The notes under the pieces: generated by a model
Databases searched by the model: none
Seen by the model: the letters and a program-made list of their open reading frames with translations, nothing else
Told to the model about the DNA's origin: nothing
Part shown: positions 1 through 6,346 of the stretch, piece by piece
Numbering within the stretch: the stretch's first letter is position 1
How the letters are laid out: the number at the start of each line of letters is the position of its first letter
Program-made: the position numbers and the translations under genes
Origin: M55B154 sp964345775
GTDB lineage: Bacteria > Spirochaetota > UBA4802 > UB4802
Direction of reading: 5' to 3'
DNA: 10,040 nt
Assembly (NCBI GenBank): GCA_964345775.1
Contig: CAYFSO010000111.1
Location: forward strand, 1-10,040

Positions 1-156
1 ATATTATTGTTATAAAGAACTGTTTTCCATTCCCAAGAATCCGGAAAGAGTGAAAAATATTTAATTCCACCCAGAAGTTAAATATATCCCTTATTTGTAA
101 AAACCTGAATAGATTGAACTTTTAAACTATATGACGGAATGATAATAAAGAACTCA

Positions 157-186
157 ACTCTTCGCGTTCTCCGCGCCTCCGCGTGA
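157..186 (-). repeat. Single arm of a GCG-rich dispersed repeat, downstream of comM
   Basis: Read on the minus strand, this stretch begins TCACGCGGAGGCGCGGAGAA and continues with CGCGAAGAGT. It is made of three successive units of about 9 bases (CGCGGAGG, CGCGGAGAA, CGCGAAGAG). The same pattern, with substitutions, occurs in both arms of the palindrome at 5723-5791, and the 14-mer ACTCTTCGCGTTCT is identical at 157-170 and 5761-5774. It lies just past the comM stop codon. Similar GCG/AGA-periodic intergenic repeats are known to be scattered through many environmental bacterial genomes; that it belongs with them is my inference. The remaining bases 1-156 are AT-rich and show no gene or structure I can support. 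Confidence 0.7.
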
Positions 187-194
187 TCCCCCCT

Positions 195-1712
195 TCACAC
201 GTCATAATGCCGTTGCAAATTCTTGTATGACAGCGCTTCCATGACATGGCGTTTCTGGATGTCCTCACTCAACTCCAGGTCGGCGATGGTTCTGCTTACT
301 TTCAGTATACGGAAGAAGGACCGGGCCGACAGGTTCAACCGGTTTATGGCAAGTTCCAGTATTGACTCGGTCTGTTCATCAAGTTTGCAGAATTCTTTTA
401 CCTCCTCGCTGGTCATCCCGGCATTGTACCCTGTTGTCCCCCCGTTAAACCGGTTTTCCTGTATCTCTCTTGCGGCCAGCACCCTGCTGCGTATTTCCGA
501 CGACGGTTCGGCATCTCCCTTTCCCAAAAGATCACTGTAGGGAACACGTCCCACCAGCACCTCCAGGTCTATGCGGTCAAGTATGGGGCCTGATATTTTC
601 TGGAAATACGCACGAACCTTCCCCGGGGAGCAGGTGCACCTGACTTCCCTGTCAAACAGGTACCCGCACTGGCACGGATTGCTGGACGCAACCATCATGA
701 AGTCGGCGGGAAAAGTATACGTACCCGATACCCTGGACACCGTTATCTCGGAATCCTCCAGGGGCTGCCTGAGGGCCTGTATCACGTTGGTCTTGAATTC
801 CACGAATTCGTCCAGGAACAGGATGCCATTATGGGACAGCGATATCTCTCCAACCCCGGGAACTGTTCCCCCTCCAACCAGGGCGGCGTCTGACGTGGTA
901 TGATGGGGAGACCTGAAAGGGGGACGCTGCAGCAGCCCCTGCTCGGGCCGCAGCTTGCCGCCAACCGAATGGATCATGGTAGTATTGATAGCCTGCTCCC
1001 TGTTCAGTGGTGGAAGAATTCCGGGAATGCGCTTTGCCAGCATGGTCTTTCCCGAGCCGGGGGGACCATAGAGCAGCACGTTGTGCCGGCCGGCAGCGGC
1101 GATCTCAAGTGCCCGCTTGGCGGATTCCTGTCCCCGTACCTGTGAAAAATCAGGCCAGCTTACCTCGTGATGGACGTCAGGAACAGGTCCCGTGAAGGGC
1201 GCGGTTTCTCCCCTGCACGAGTCGATGGCCTCGCCGATATCACGAACCGGGTATACATCGAGCTCACCAATGGCAACCGCCTCGTACCGGTTGTCGTATG
1301 GAACCATCATTGCCCTGTATCCTGACCTGTAAAGGGCAATGGCCATGGAGATGATCCCCTTGACAGGCTTAATTCGCCCATCAAGTGACAACTCGCCTAC
1401 CATGGGCATGTTGATGTCGGCCCCTTCCGCCTGGCCCGTGGCCAGGAGAATGGACATGGCAACCGGCAGGTCGAAATTCGCTCCCTGCTTTTTGAACCCG
1501 GCCGGTGCCAGGTTGACAATAAAATTTTTTGGCGGGAACTCGTATCCCGAATTCTCTATGGCAGACCTGATCCTGTCCTTTGACTCCCTGATAACCGAAT
1601 CAGGCAGACCAACGATGGTGAAATTAGGCAGTCCCCTGATGGTATCAACCTCTACGTCAACCATGTGGGCCTCGATTCCCTGTATTGCAAGTGAAGTGGC
1701 TTTTGAAAGCAT
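195..1712 (-). CDS. comM: ComM/YifB family Mg-chelatase-like AAA+ ATPase
   Basis: This 505-residue protein has the usual length of the YifB/ComM family. ComM is known as a hexameric AAA+ branch-migration helicase that helps integrate transformed DNA in naturally competent bacteria; in non-competent hosts its role is unclear. The N-terminal ChlI-like domain spans about residues 1-170 (GLPNFTIVGLPD at 27-38; NLAPAGFKKQGANFDLP at 67-83). The AAA+ core at about 185-395 has Walker A GPPGSGKT (216-223), Walker B ILFLDE (to D301/E302), sensor-1 asparagine in SSNPC (N345) and DRIDL at 379-383. Two CxC pairs (C347/C349 and C359/C361) form a cysteine cluster typical of the family and probably bind metal. 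A C-terminal Mg-chelatase helical domain (about 405-500) completes it. ATG at 1710-1712 follows GGAG with an 8-base spacer. No competence genes are nearby, so the role in this host is inferred only from the family. Confidence 0.95.
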   Translation of the reverse strand: MLSKATSLAIQGIEAHMVDVEVDTIRGLPNFTIVGLPDSVIRESKDRIRSAIENSGYEFPPKNFIVNLAPAGFKKQGANFDLPVAMSILLATGQAEGADINMPMVGELSLDGRIKPVKGIISMAIALYRSGYRAMMVPYDNRYEAVAIGELDVYPVRDIGEAIDSCRGETAPFTGPVPDVHHEVSWPDFSQVRGQESAKRALEIAAAGRHNVLLYGPPGSGKTMLAKRIPGILPPLNREQAINTTMIHSVGGKLRPEQGLLQRPPFRSPHHTTSDAALVGGGTVPGVGEISLSHNGILFLDEFVEFKTNVIQALRQPLEDSEITVSRVSGTYTFPADFMMVASSNPCQCGYLFDREVRCTCSPGKVRAYFQKISGPILDRIDLEVLVGRVPYSDLLGKGDAEPSSEIRSRVLAAREIQENRFNGGTTGYNAGMTSEEVKEFCKLDEQTESILELAINRLNLSARSFFRILKVSRTIADLELSEDIQKRHVMEALSYKNLQRHYDV

Positions 1713-1723
1713 TGTATTTTCTC

Positions 1724-1754
1724 CGTATGAGCAAGTTCTCTACTTACTCATACG
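1724..1754 (-). promoter_or_regulatory. Hairpin or inverted-repeat operator abutting the comM ribosome binding site
   Basis: CGTATGAGCAAGT (1724-1736) and ACTTACTCATACG (1742-1754) are inverted repeats separated by TCTCT. The only mismatch (C1732/A1746) becomes a G-U pair in minus-strand RNA, so the comM leader can form an uninterrupted 13-bp stem with a 5-base loop. The first G of the comM Shine-Dalgarno GGAG (minus strand of 1721-1724) is the last base of this stem. The position suits either control of translation or a dimeric repressor site. No T-run follows it on the minus strand, so it is not an intrinsic terminator for the gene upstream. Confidence 0.5.
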
Positions 1755-1795
1755 AAGAAAATGGAAGGATTTGAAAAAAAATGTGAATTTTTTTG

Positions 1796-3733
1796 TTATT
1801 TTTTAACTTTTTTTACAATAAAACGCCCCAGGACGAAACCAACCGTCACGATCAACAGGAATATGAGAAAACTTACCCATGTTATCCATGTTCCACGCTT
1901 CAGAAGGGAATAAGGATTCCAGCTGGCTTCTACCACGTTCCGTCCCAGTTTGCCTCTGTATTTCTCGGGTATATCAGCAATACCATCACCGTTAATATCC
2001 GGGAAACTCCTGATATAGCTGAGAACGCCCATCCACTCCTTAACCTCCTGTATACCGGGCTTGTTCTTGTCCCTGTCAACCCTGGCGGTTGTAAGGTCTT
2101 CTATGGGCTTACCGTTTTTGTCCTTTGGTACTATTTTCAATATCTGCATTGTAAAATCACCCACCACCTTCAGAAAGGTGGCATTGTAAAGGTCAGCAGA
2201 TACCTTGTAGAGCTTTTTGTTTGAAGAGGAATAATCCAGTTCATTATACCCGTTCTCCTCGTCCCCAAGCCAGATACCTGTTACCCTGTCGAATATGGCG
2301 CGATTGGGATTATAGGTGAACTTCACGCCGGACACCTGGAGGAAGTAATCCGGTCCCTTCAGTGGATAAATACTGGCTAATATTTCCAGTGCCTTCTTTA
2401 CCTCTGAGCCGTATACATAAATGCTGATAAGTGGATATCCCATGGTGCCATCCATGCCTATACCAAGCGGGATGGCCCTGAACGCGTCGCATACCGCCAC
2501 CTTGCCTGTCTCACCAACAAGAATGTTGTCTCGTATCACGCCATTGGAGATAACACCTACGTCAACCTTACTATCCGGATCATCAGGATCAGAGTCGTAC
2601 TTGTCCACGTACCAGCGTATGGAATCGGCGATGAGGTTGCCAAGATTGGTTTCATCTTCTTCCACCACCAGGTTATACCGGGTAGTGGCGATGGTATCCC
2701 AGAATCTCATGTCATGTTTGCGAAGCACCTGCCTGTTTATCTTCGTGATATACGAGTCTATATAACTTGTGATCACGGGATCACCTTTTATGGTATCATT
2801 GATCTCTCTCAGCTTGTAGTCATCCAGGCTCACCCTGCCGTTTTCAAAGGTAATGTCCATTATGCCCACCTGTCTTCCATACGCCCAGGCCTGCGTGATT
2901 ATGGTATCATTCACCTGTAATGCATCCTGGAGTCTCGTATGCGTATGCCCGCTGATTATGATATCTATACCGTCCACTTCCTTTGCCAGTATCTCGTCCT
3001 CTGACTTTGACTCGTCAACCCACAGGCCGCTGTGCGAAAGACAGATAACTATATCAACCTTCTCCTTTTCCCTCAGGGTCTTCACCATCTCCCTGGCAGC
3101 TGTTACAGGGTCTCCGAACGTAACGGGGGAAGAAAATGGAGCTACCTCGGCGGCATTTTTGCCCATCAGTCCGAAATAACCTATTTTCAGGCCCTCTTTT
3201 TCCATCACCAGGTACGGCTTCACCAGGCCTTTCTTGAACACCGCCTCCAGTGAATCATCCTTTGCGCTTTCCTCGCTGAAAATTACGTTTGAAGCCACAA
3301 TACCGGGCAATCTTCCAGCGGCGTTTGCCGTATTGATGATCTGCGCAAGACCATCGGGGAAAAGATCATATTCATGATTCCCGATGGTAGTCACGTCGTA
3401 CCCCATACGGTCCATCAGCTGCAGTTCGAATGCCTCTTCCCGGCAGAGCATATGGAAAAGTGATCCCATCAGGTTATCCCCGCCATCCAGTATAAGTACG
3501 GGATTATCCCTGTCCTCCCTGATCTCCTTGAAAACCGTTGAGATCCTTGCCCATCCACCAAGGGTATTGTCATCACCCGTTTTGTAAGACGTGTAATCCA
3601 CGTTGGGTGAGAAACCCAGGAAATGCGAATGCAGATCATTGGTATGAAGGATGGTCAGCTTTTTTGGTTCGGCGTACAGCATTGTTGCTGCCGCAAGCAG
3701 CAGAACAACACAGAAAGTAAATGTTTTTTTCAT
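1796..3733 (-). CDS. Periplasmic, C-terminally anchored 5'-nucleotidase/UshA-type metallophosphoesterase
   Basis: This 645-residue exported protein belongs to the 5'-nucleotidase/UDP-sugar hydrolase/2',3'-cyclic phosphodiesterase family, which uses two metals to cleave phosphate from nucleotides. A Sec signal peptide covers residues 1-21 (MKK, a hydrophobic run, cleavage near LYA-EP). The metallophosphoesterase domain shows NDLHSH (D33, H35), DGGD (D86), GNHE (N119, H120), SHSG (H234) and SGHTHT (H263, H265). The substrate domain begins near 340, with TNLGNLIAD (362-370), SNGVIR (396-401) and FLQVSGVKFTYN (464-475). An EF-hand-like loop, DINGDGIAD (579-587), precedes one transmembrane helix at about 616-637 and a basic KKVKK tail, so the enzyme should hang in the periplasm from the inner membrane. 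AAGGG precedes the ATG. The usual NGGGIR and LPFGN motifs read SNGVIR and IPLGI (421-425), so the exact substrate is uncertain. Confidence 0.9.
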   Translation of the reverse strand: MKKTFTFCVVLLLAAATMLYAEPKKLTILHTNDLHSHFLGFSPNVDYTSYKTGDDNTLGGWARISTVFKEIREDRDNPVLILDGGDNLMGSLFHMLCREEAFELQLMDRMGYDVTTIGNHEYDLFPDGLAQIINTANAAGRLPGIVASNVIFSEESAKDDSLEAVFKKGLVKPYLVMEKEGLKIGYFGLMGKNAAEVAPFSSPVTFGDPVTAAREMVKTLREKEKVDIVICLSHSGLWVDESKSEDEILAKEVDGIDIIISGHTHTRLQDALQVNDTIITQAWAYGRQVGIMDITFENGRVSLDDYKLREINDTIKGDPVITSYIDSYITKINRQVLRKHDMRFWDTIATTRYNLVVEEDETNLGNLIADSIRWYVDKYDSDPDDPDSKVDVGVISNGVIRDNILVGETGKVAVCDAFRAIPLGIGMDGTMGYPLISIYVYGSEVKKALEILASIYPLKGPDYFLQVSGVKFTYNPNRAIFDRVTGIWLGDEENGYNELDYSSSNKKLYKVSADLYNATFLKVVGDFTMQILKIVPKDKNGKPIEDLTTARVDRDKNKPGIQEVKEWMGVLSYIRSFPDINGDGIADIPEKYRGKLGRNVVEASWNPYSLLKRGTWITWVSFLIFLLIVTVGFVLGRFIVKKVKK

Positions 3734-3784
3734 GTTTGTTTCCCTTCACGAATTAATGTATACCCGCGTTCTACGGAAGGGAAC

Positions 3785-3812
3785 ATGGTATGATCACGGA
3801 TAAAAATTGCAA
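3785..3812 (-). promoter_or_regulatory. Possible promoter of the 5'-nucleotidase gene
   Basis: On the minus strand TTGCAA (3807-3812) and TACCAT (3785-3790) are separated by 16 bases, a weak match to sigma70 -35 and -10 boxes. They sit between the adk terminator and the start codon at 3733, where a promoter is expected. The fit is only moderate. Confidence 0.3.
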
Positions 3813-3821
3813 GAAGATTAT

Positions 3822-3852
3822 AAAAGCCCCCTCCGGAACAGAAGGGGGCTTT
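3822..3852 (-). terminator. Rho-independent terminator of adk
   Basis: On the minus strand AAAGCCCCCT, a spacer, and AGGGGGCTTTTAT form a G+C-rich stem of about 9-10 bp with a loop of about 10 bases, followed by a short T-run. It lies 22 bases beyond the adk stop codon. The arms are nearly symmetrical (A-run on one side, T-run on the other), so it may also stop transcription from the other direction. Confidence 0.85.
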
Positions 3853-3874
3853 ACATTCACCACTGGAATAATTA

Positions 3875-4567
3875 CTACTTGATCTTCGACATGAGCTCTT
3901 CGCTCACCTCTTTTACGCCGGGCCTCCCGTCAAGTTCGATGACTTTCGGATTCCCGTTGTTTTCCTTTGAAACATTCTTGAAATACTCAACGGCCGCCAG
4001 GGTGCCGCTTTGGGTATCGTAATAAATATCATGACGCTTGTTTATGGCAGTTTCATCCTGGTCATCCGCCCTGGTAGAGAGCTTACCGCCGCATACACGG
4101 CACACGAATTCACCGTCCTTCTCCTCGGGCTTGATGGCATCTATGTAAATGTTATTTGGATGGTTGTTGTCATTCTCACAGAGCCGCCGGCCCATGATCC
4201 TCTTCTTGGCGATCTCGCGGTCAAGCACGATCTCGATCACGTAGTCCAGGTTCATGTCTTCTTTATCAAGGGCCTCGTTCAATGCCTTTGCCTGCTCCAG
4301 GTTACGGGGAAAACCGTCAAGCAGCCATCCGTTCTTGCAGTCATCCTTTTTCAGCCTGTCAAGTATCATGGGAATCGTTATGTCATCCGGTACCAGGTCA
4401 CCACGATCAATATACTCCTTTGCCTGCATGCCAAGTTCGGTACCGCCCTTTATGTTCTCCCTGAAGATAACACCAGACTCAATATGGGGCAGGTCATATT
4501 TCTTCTGGACAATAGCTCCCTGCGTCCCTTTACCGCTGCCATTAGGACCAAAAATAAGTACGTTCAT
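3875..4567 (-). CDS. adk: Adenylate kinase, long form with Cys/His LID
   Basis: The product (230 residues) should catalyse reversible phosphate transfer between ATP and AMP in the cytoplasm. The P-loop is GPNGSGKGT (7-15). The AMP-binding region contains R36 and RGDLVPD (55-61), and the DGFPR motif is at 84-88. The LID region (about 125-170) has GRR (126-128), C130, H136, C156-x2-C159 and TRADD (165-169). This suggests a structural zinc site with Cys/His/Cys/Cys ligands instead of the commoner four cysteines. At 230 residues it is slightly longer than typical adenylate kinases (about 214-220). Upstream in-frame codons reach back to 4669, but ATG at 4567 is chosen because AGAGGTGA lies just before it and the P-loop then begins at the usual distance from Met1. 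A strong terminator follows, so it is probably a single-gene unit. Confidence 0.93.
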   Translation of the reverse strand: MNVLIFGPNGSGKGTQGAIVQKKYDLPHIESGVIFRENIKGGTELGMQAKEYIDRGDLVPDDITIPMILDRLKKDDCKNGWLLDGFPRNLEQAKALNEALDKEDMNLDYVIEIVLDREIAKKRIMGRRLCENDNNHPNNIYIDAIKPEEKDGEFVCRVCGGKLSTRADDQDETAINKRHDIYYDTQSGTLAAVEYFKNVSKENNGNPKVIELDGRPGVKEVSEELMSKIK

Positions 4568-4571
4568 AAAA

Positions 4572-4580
4572 TCACCTCTT
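4572..4580 (-). promoter_or_regulatory. Ribosome binding site fixing the adk start
   Basis: The minus strand reads AAGAGGTGA, a strong Shine-Dalgarno sequence. Its GAGG core ends 7 bases before ATG 4567. This rejects the 34-residue N-terminal extension that remains open upstream. Confidence 0.85.
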
Positions 4581-4610
4581 GTATCTATTTGTACTGGATC
4601 ACGGCCTGTA

Positions 4611-4638
4611 TGTATATGCCGCGAATGTATGATATCAA
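4611..4638 (-). promoter_or_regulatory. Possible adk promoter
   Basis: On the minus strand TTGATA (4633-4638) and TATACA (4611-4616) are separated by 16 bases and lie about 45-70 bases before the adk start. The -35 match is good and the -10 match moderate. The site is downstream of the palindrome at 4671-4723, so adk could be transcribed independently of dus. Confidence 0.4.
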
Positions 4639-4670
4639 AAGTATGAAACCGGCCATAAATGTAAAGCAAT

Positions 4671-4723
4671 TTATTGGGGTCCCTGTAGCGGAAAATATTC
4701 CGCCCCTACAGGGACCCCAATAA
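4671..4723. repeat. Long palindromic element overlapping the 3' end of dus
   Basis: TTATTGGGGTCCCTGTAG (4671-4688) is the exact reverse complement of 4706-4723, giving a perfect 18-bp outer stem. Inside it CGGAA-AATA-TTCCG (4689-4702) forms a second 5-bp stem, with an unpaired CCC (4703-4705) on one side. The right arm, read on the minus strand, supplies the last five codons and the TAG stop of dus. The CGCCCCTACA core resembles palindromic repeats dispersed in many bacterial genomes, so this is probably a mobile or REP-like palindrome. It could also end or protect the dus transcript, although no T-run follows it on the minus strand. Confidence 0.85.
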
Positions 4724-5623
4724 CGAATCCACCTCTTCCATGGTTTCGGCACGGATAAGGCCGGTGCGGACCTTCGTGGCATTGCGGACACCATGTATGT
4801 ATTTCACCACGTGCTTACGCATGAGGACGATGCCGTAATCCCCGTGCTCTTCCAGCATCATGCGGTAATGGCGGCGGATCACCGCCAGCTTTTCATCCAT
4901 ATCCGGCTGGCGGGAAGAGAATACCCACGGGTTCCCCTGTGCGGCCCTGCCGATCATCACTGCAGCACATGGTGTGGTCTCAAGCCTGTGTACGGCTTCA
5001 TTGTACCCTGTAAGATCACCGTTACCTATCACCGGAACAGGGGAGTTTTCGGCTATTTCCCCGATGCGTTCCCAGTCTGCCGTACCACCATATTTCTGCG
5101 TTTTTGTCCTTCCATGGACGGTAATAAATGCTATGCCCCCTTCAACCAGTGCACGCACCACCTCGGTGTAATTCATGGAATTCACGTCCCACCCCAGCCG
5201 TATCTTTGCGGATACCGGCAGTTTCACCGCACCTGCCACTGCCCCCGCCATACGGTACACCAGTTCAGGATCACGCAAAAGTCCTGCCCCCTTGCCGTTA
5301 TTGCACACCTTGGGAGCGCTGCATCCCATGTTTATATCGATACAATCCGGTGAAAGTGATTCCACGTATCCTGCCGCGTCGGCCATGACGGCGGGGTCAC
5401 TGCCAAAGACCTGTATACCAACAGGCCGTTCTTCCTCATGGAACTTCAGCATGTCCAGGGTCTTCCTGTTCCTGCGTACAATGCCGTCGGCACTGATCAG
5501 CTCGGTAAACACCATCCCCGCCCCGTATTCCAGCGCAATACGCCTGAAAGGACTGTCGGTGTACCCCGCCATGGGTGCAAGCAGCACGGGACTGTTGAGT
5601 TGTATGCCGGCAAGCTGTGTCAT
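4706..5623 (-). CDS. dusB: tRNA-dihydrouridine synthase, DusB/NifR3-like
   Basis: This FMN-dependent enzyme (305 residues) should reduce specific uridines in tRNA to dihydrouridine using NADPH. The TIM-barrel signature is clear: LLAPMAGYTDSPFR (14-27) at the flavin site, then IDINMGC (95-101) with C101 at the catalytic proton-donor position. KVCNNGKGAGLL follows at 105-116, KIRLGW at 140-145, HGRTKTQ at 170-176, IGNGDL at 199-204 and GRAAQGNPW at 225-233. The usual GCP reads GCS here. A short helical C-terminal domain carries the tRNA-binding region. The family assignment is firm, but the DusB label is by overall similarity only. The protein is slightly short, and its last five residues (LLGSL) and stop are encoded by an arm of the palindrome at 4671-4723. 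That suggests the natural 3' end was replaced by a repeat insertion. The start codon has no strong Shine-Dalgarno site. Confidence 0.93.
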   Translation of the reverse strand: MTQLAGIQLNSPVLLAPMAGYTDSPFRRIALEYGAGMVFTELISADGIVRRNRKTLDMLKFHEEERPVGIQVFGSDPAVMADAAGYVESLSPDCIDINMGCSAPKVCNNGKGAGLLRDPELVYRMAGAVAGAVKLPVSAKIRLGWDVNSMNYTEVVRALVEGGIAFITVHGRTKTQKYGGTADWERIGEIAENSPVPVIGNGDLTGYNEAVHRLETTPCAAVMIGRAAQGNPWVFSSRQPDMDEKLAVIRRHYRMMLEEHGDYGIVLMRKHVVKYIHGVRNATKVRTGLIRAETMEEVDSLLGSL

Positions 5624-5722
5624 GGTTCAAGCCCGTTTCATGAAATAGCAATACGCATAAATGAACCGCAGTTCCCTGTATTGTCCATAGTTTTTTTGGG
5701 TAATATAAAGATACTTAATGGC

Positions 5723-5791
5723 CTCACGCAAAGGCGCAAAGAACGATACGAAACAAAGCCACTCTTCGCGTTCTTAGCGTCGTTGCGTGAG
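5723..5791. repeat. Palindromic GCG-rich dispersed repeat (two inverted arms)
   Basis: The left arm, beginning CTCACGCAAAGGCGCAAAGA at 5723 (to 5745), and the right arm (5767-5791) are inverted copies. They differ at 3 of the first 23 positions and are separated by about 21 bases. Both arms match the single copy at 157-186, including the shared 14-mer ACTCTTCGCGTTCT at 5761-5774. Imperfect inverted arms with the same internal periodicity mark this as a full copy of a dispersed element. It has no coding capacity. Confidence 0.75.
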
Positions 5792-5868
5792 TCCCCGTTG
5801 AGCCTCATGCAATCAAAAGTATACTCAATAGTATTTACAGGCTATACCACAGCGGCAAAAAATATTTG

Positions 5869-5898
5869 TTGACCTCTGGTGTGAAGATTCGGTATGTT
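5869..5898 (+). promoter_or_regulatory. Sigma70-like promoter of the plus-strand operon
   Basis: TTGACC (5869-5874, five of six matches to the -35 consensus) and TATGTT (5893-5898, four of six matches to the -10) are separated by 18 bases. Transcription would begin near 5905, leaving a leader of about 50 bases before ATG 5957. Confidence 0.55.
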
Positions 5899-5956
5899 TT
5901 ATATCAGACATAGTAAATGAATACAGGCGTTAATTATACCGGCTTCAGGATTGATC

Positions 5957-6346
5957 ATGAACACGTTTAAACGGGCTCTCCTTCTCATTTTCATATACCT
6001 TGTAGTGAGTATACTGATAACCGTTCTCATCTACATGATGGGCACCATGCCGCAGGCGGAAGGGTATGCTTTGGGCACCCTTTTAAGCTTTATTCTTTCA
6101 GTAATATGGGTACTTGGTGCCAGGAAGGGCATGCAGTCAAACACGCTGGTATTGCTGTCCATCACCGTTGGAGGCTTCATGCTGCGCCTTATACTGCTGG
6201 GGGTTTTCATGGCAGGAGGAGTATATGTACTGAAGATGAGCCTGAATGTCTTTGCTATTTCGTTCCTGGTGGGTACCATCTACAGTCTTATACTTGAAGT
6301 CTGGTTTTTCAGCACCCTGAGTACCCCGGACAATAATAAAATATGA
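5957..6346 (+). CDS. Small four-helix inner-membrane protein, AtpI-like
   Basis: The product (129 residues) is almost entirely membrane-embedded. Hydrophobic helices run at about residues 7-28, 38-56, 63-90 and 96-119, with short basic loops (ARKG after the second) and a polar C-terminal tail. The third segment carries an arginine within GGFMLRLILLG. Together with the size and two-hairpin layout this resembles ATP synthase subunit I (AtpI/UncI), a non-essential c-ring assembly and ion-transport accessory. The resemblance is weak, and no other ATP synthase gene is in the window. Translation from ATG 5957 is preferred over the in-frame TTG at 5951, because AGGA (5947-5950) is 6 bases from the ATG and directly abuts the TTG. 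The TGA stop overlaps the next start codon in ATGA, so it is translationally coupled to the kinase-like gene and may be its membrane partner. Confidence 0.75.
   Translation: MNTFKRALLLIFIYLVVSILITVLIYMMGTMPQAEGYALGTLLSFILSVIWVLGARKGMQSNTLVLLSITVGGFMLRLILLGVFMAGGVYVLKMSLNVFAISFLVGTIYSLILEVWFFSTLSTPDNNKI

Larger units (their letters stand above)
5624..5956. other. Divergent intergenic region between dus and the plus-strand operon
   Basis: I find no credible gene in these 333 bases. The stretch holds the palindromic GCG-rich repeat (5723-5791), AT-rich flanks, and a sigma70-like promoter near its right end that reads into the plus-strand operon. A promoter for dus should lie in 5624-5720 on the minus strand, but I could not single out a convincing one. 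Confidence 0.7.

Noticed and set aside
1724..1754. Hairpin upstream of comM as an intrinsic terminator of the nucleotidase gene
   Set aside because: No U-tract follows the stem on the minus strand, and the stem runs straight into the comM ribosome binding site.
1776..1796. A-run/T-run inverted repeat after the 5'-nucleotidase gene as a terminator
   Set aside because: The possible stem is only A-T pairs with no G+C core, so it would be too unstable. The homopolymer runs may simply reflect AT-rich spacer.
4568..4669. N-terminal extension of adenylate kinase to ATG 4669
   Set aside because: The 34 extra residues match no adenylate kinase feature, and the strong AGAGGTGA site lies inside this stretch, directly before ATG 4567.
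4010..4723. Long plus-strand open frame (237 codons) antisense to adk
   Set aside because: It lies almost wholly opposite the well-supported adenylate kinase gene, has no recognisable domain, and is a shadow of that gene's codon pattern.
157..5791. The repeats as a CRISPR array or direct-repeat pair bounding a mobile element
   Set aside because: There are too few copies and no regular spacers. The genes between the two GCG-rich copies are housekeeping genes with no transposase or integrase.
5951..5956. TTG start for the AtpI-like gene
   Set aside because: The Shine-Dalgarno-like AGGA directly abuts the TTG, whereas its spacing to ATG 5957 is normal.
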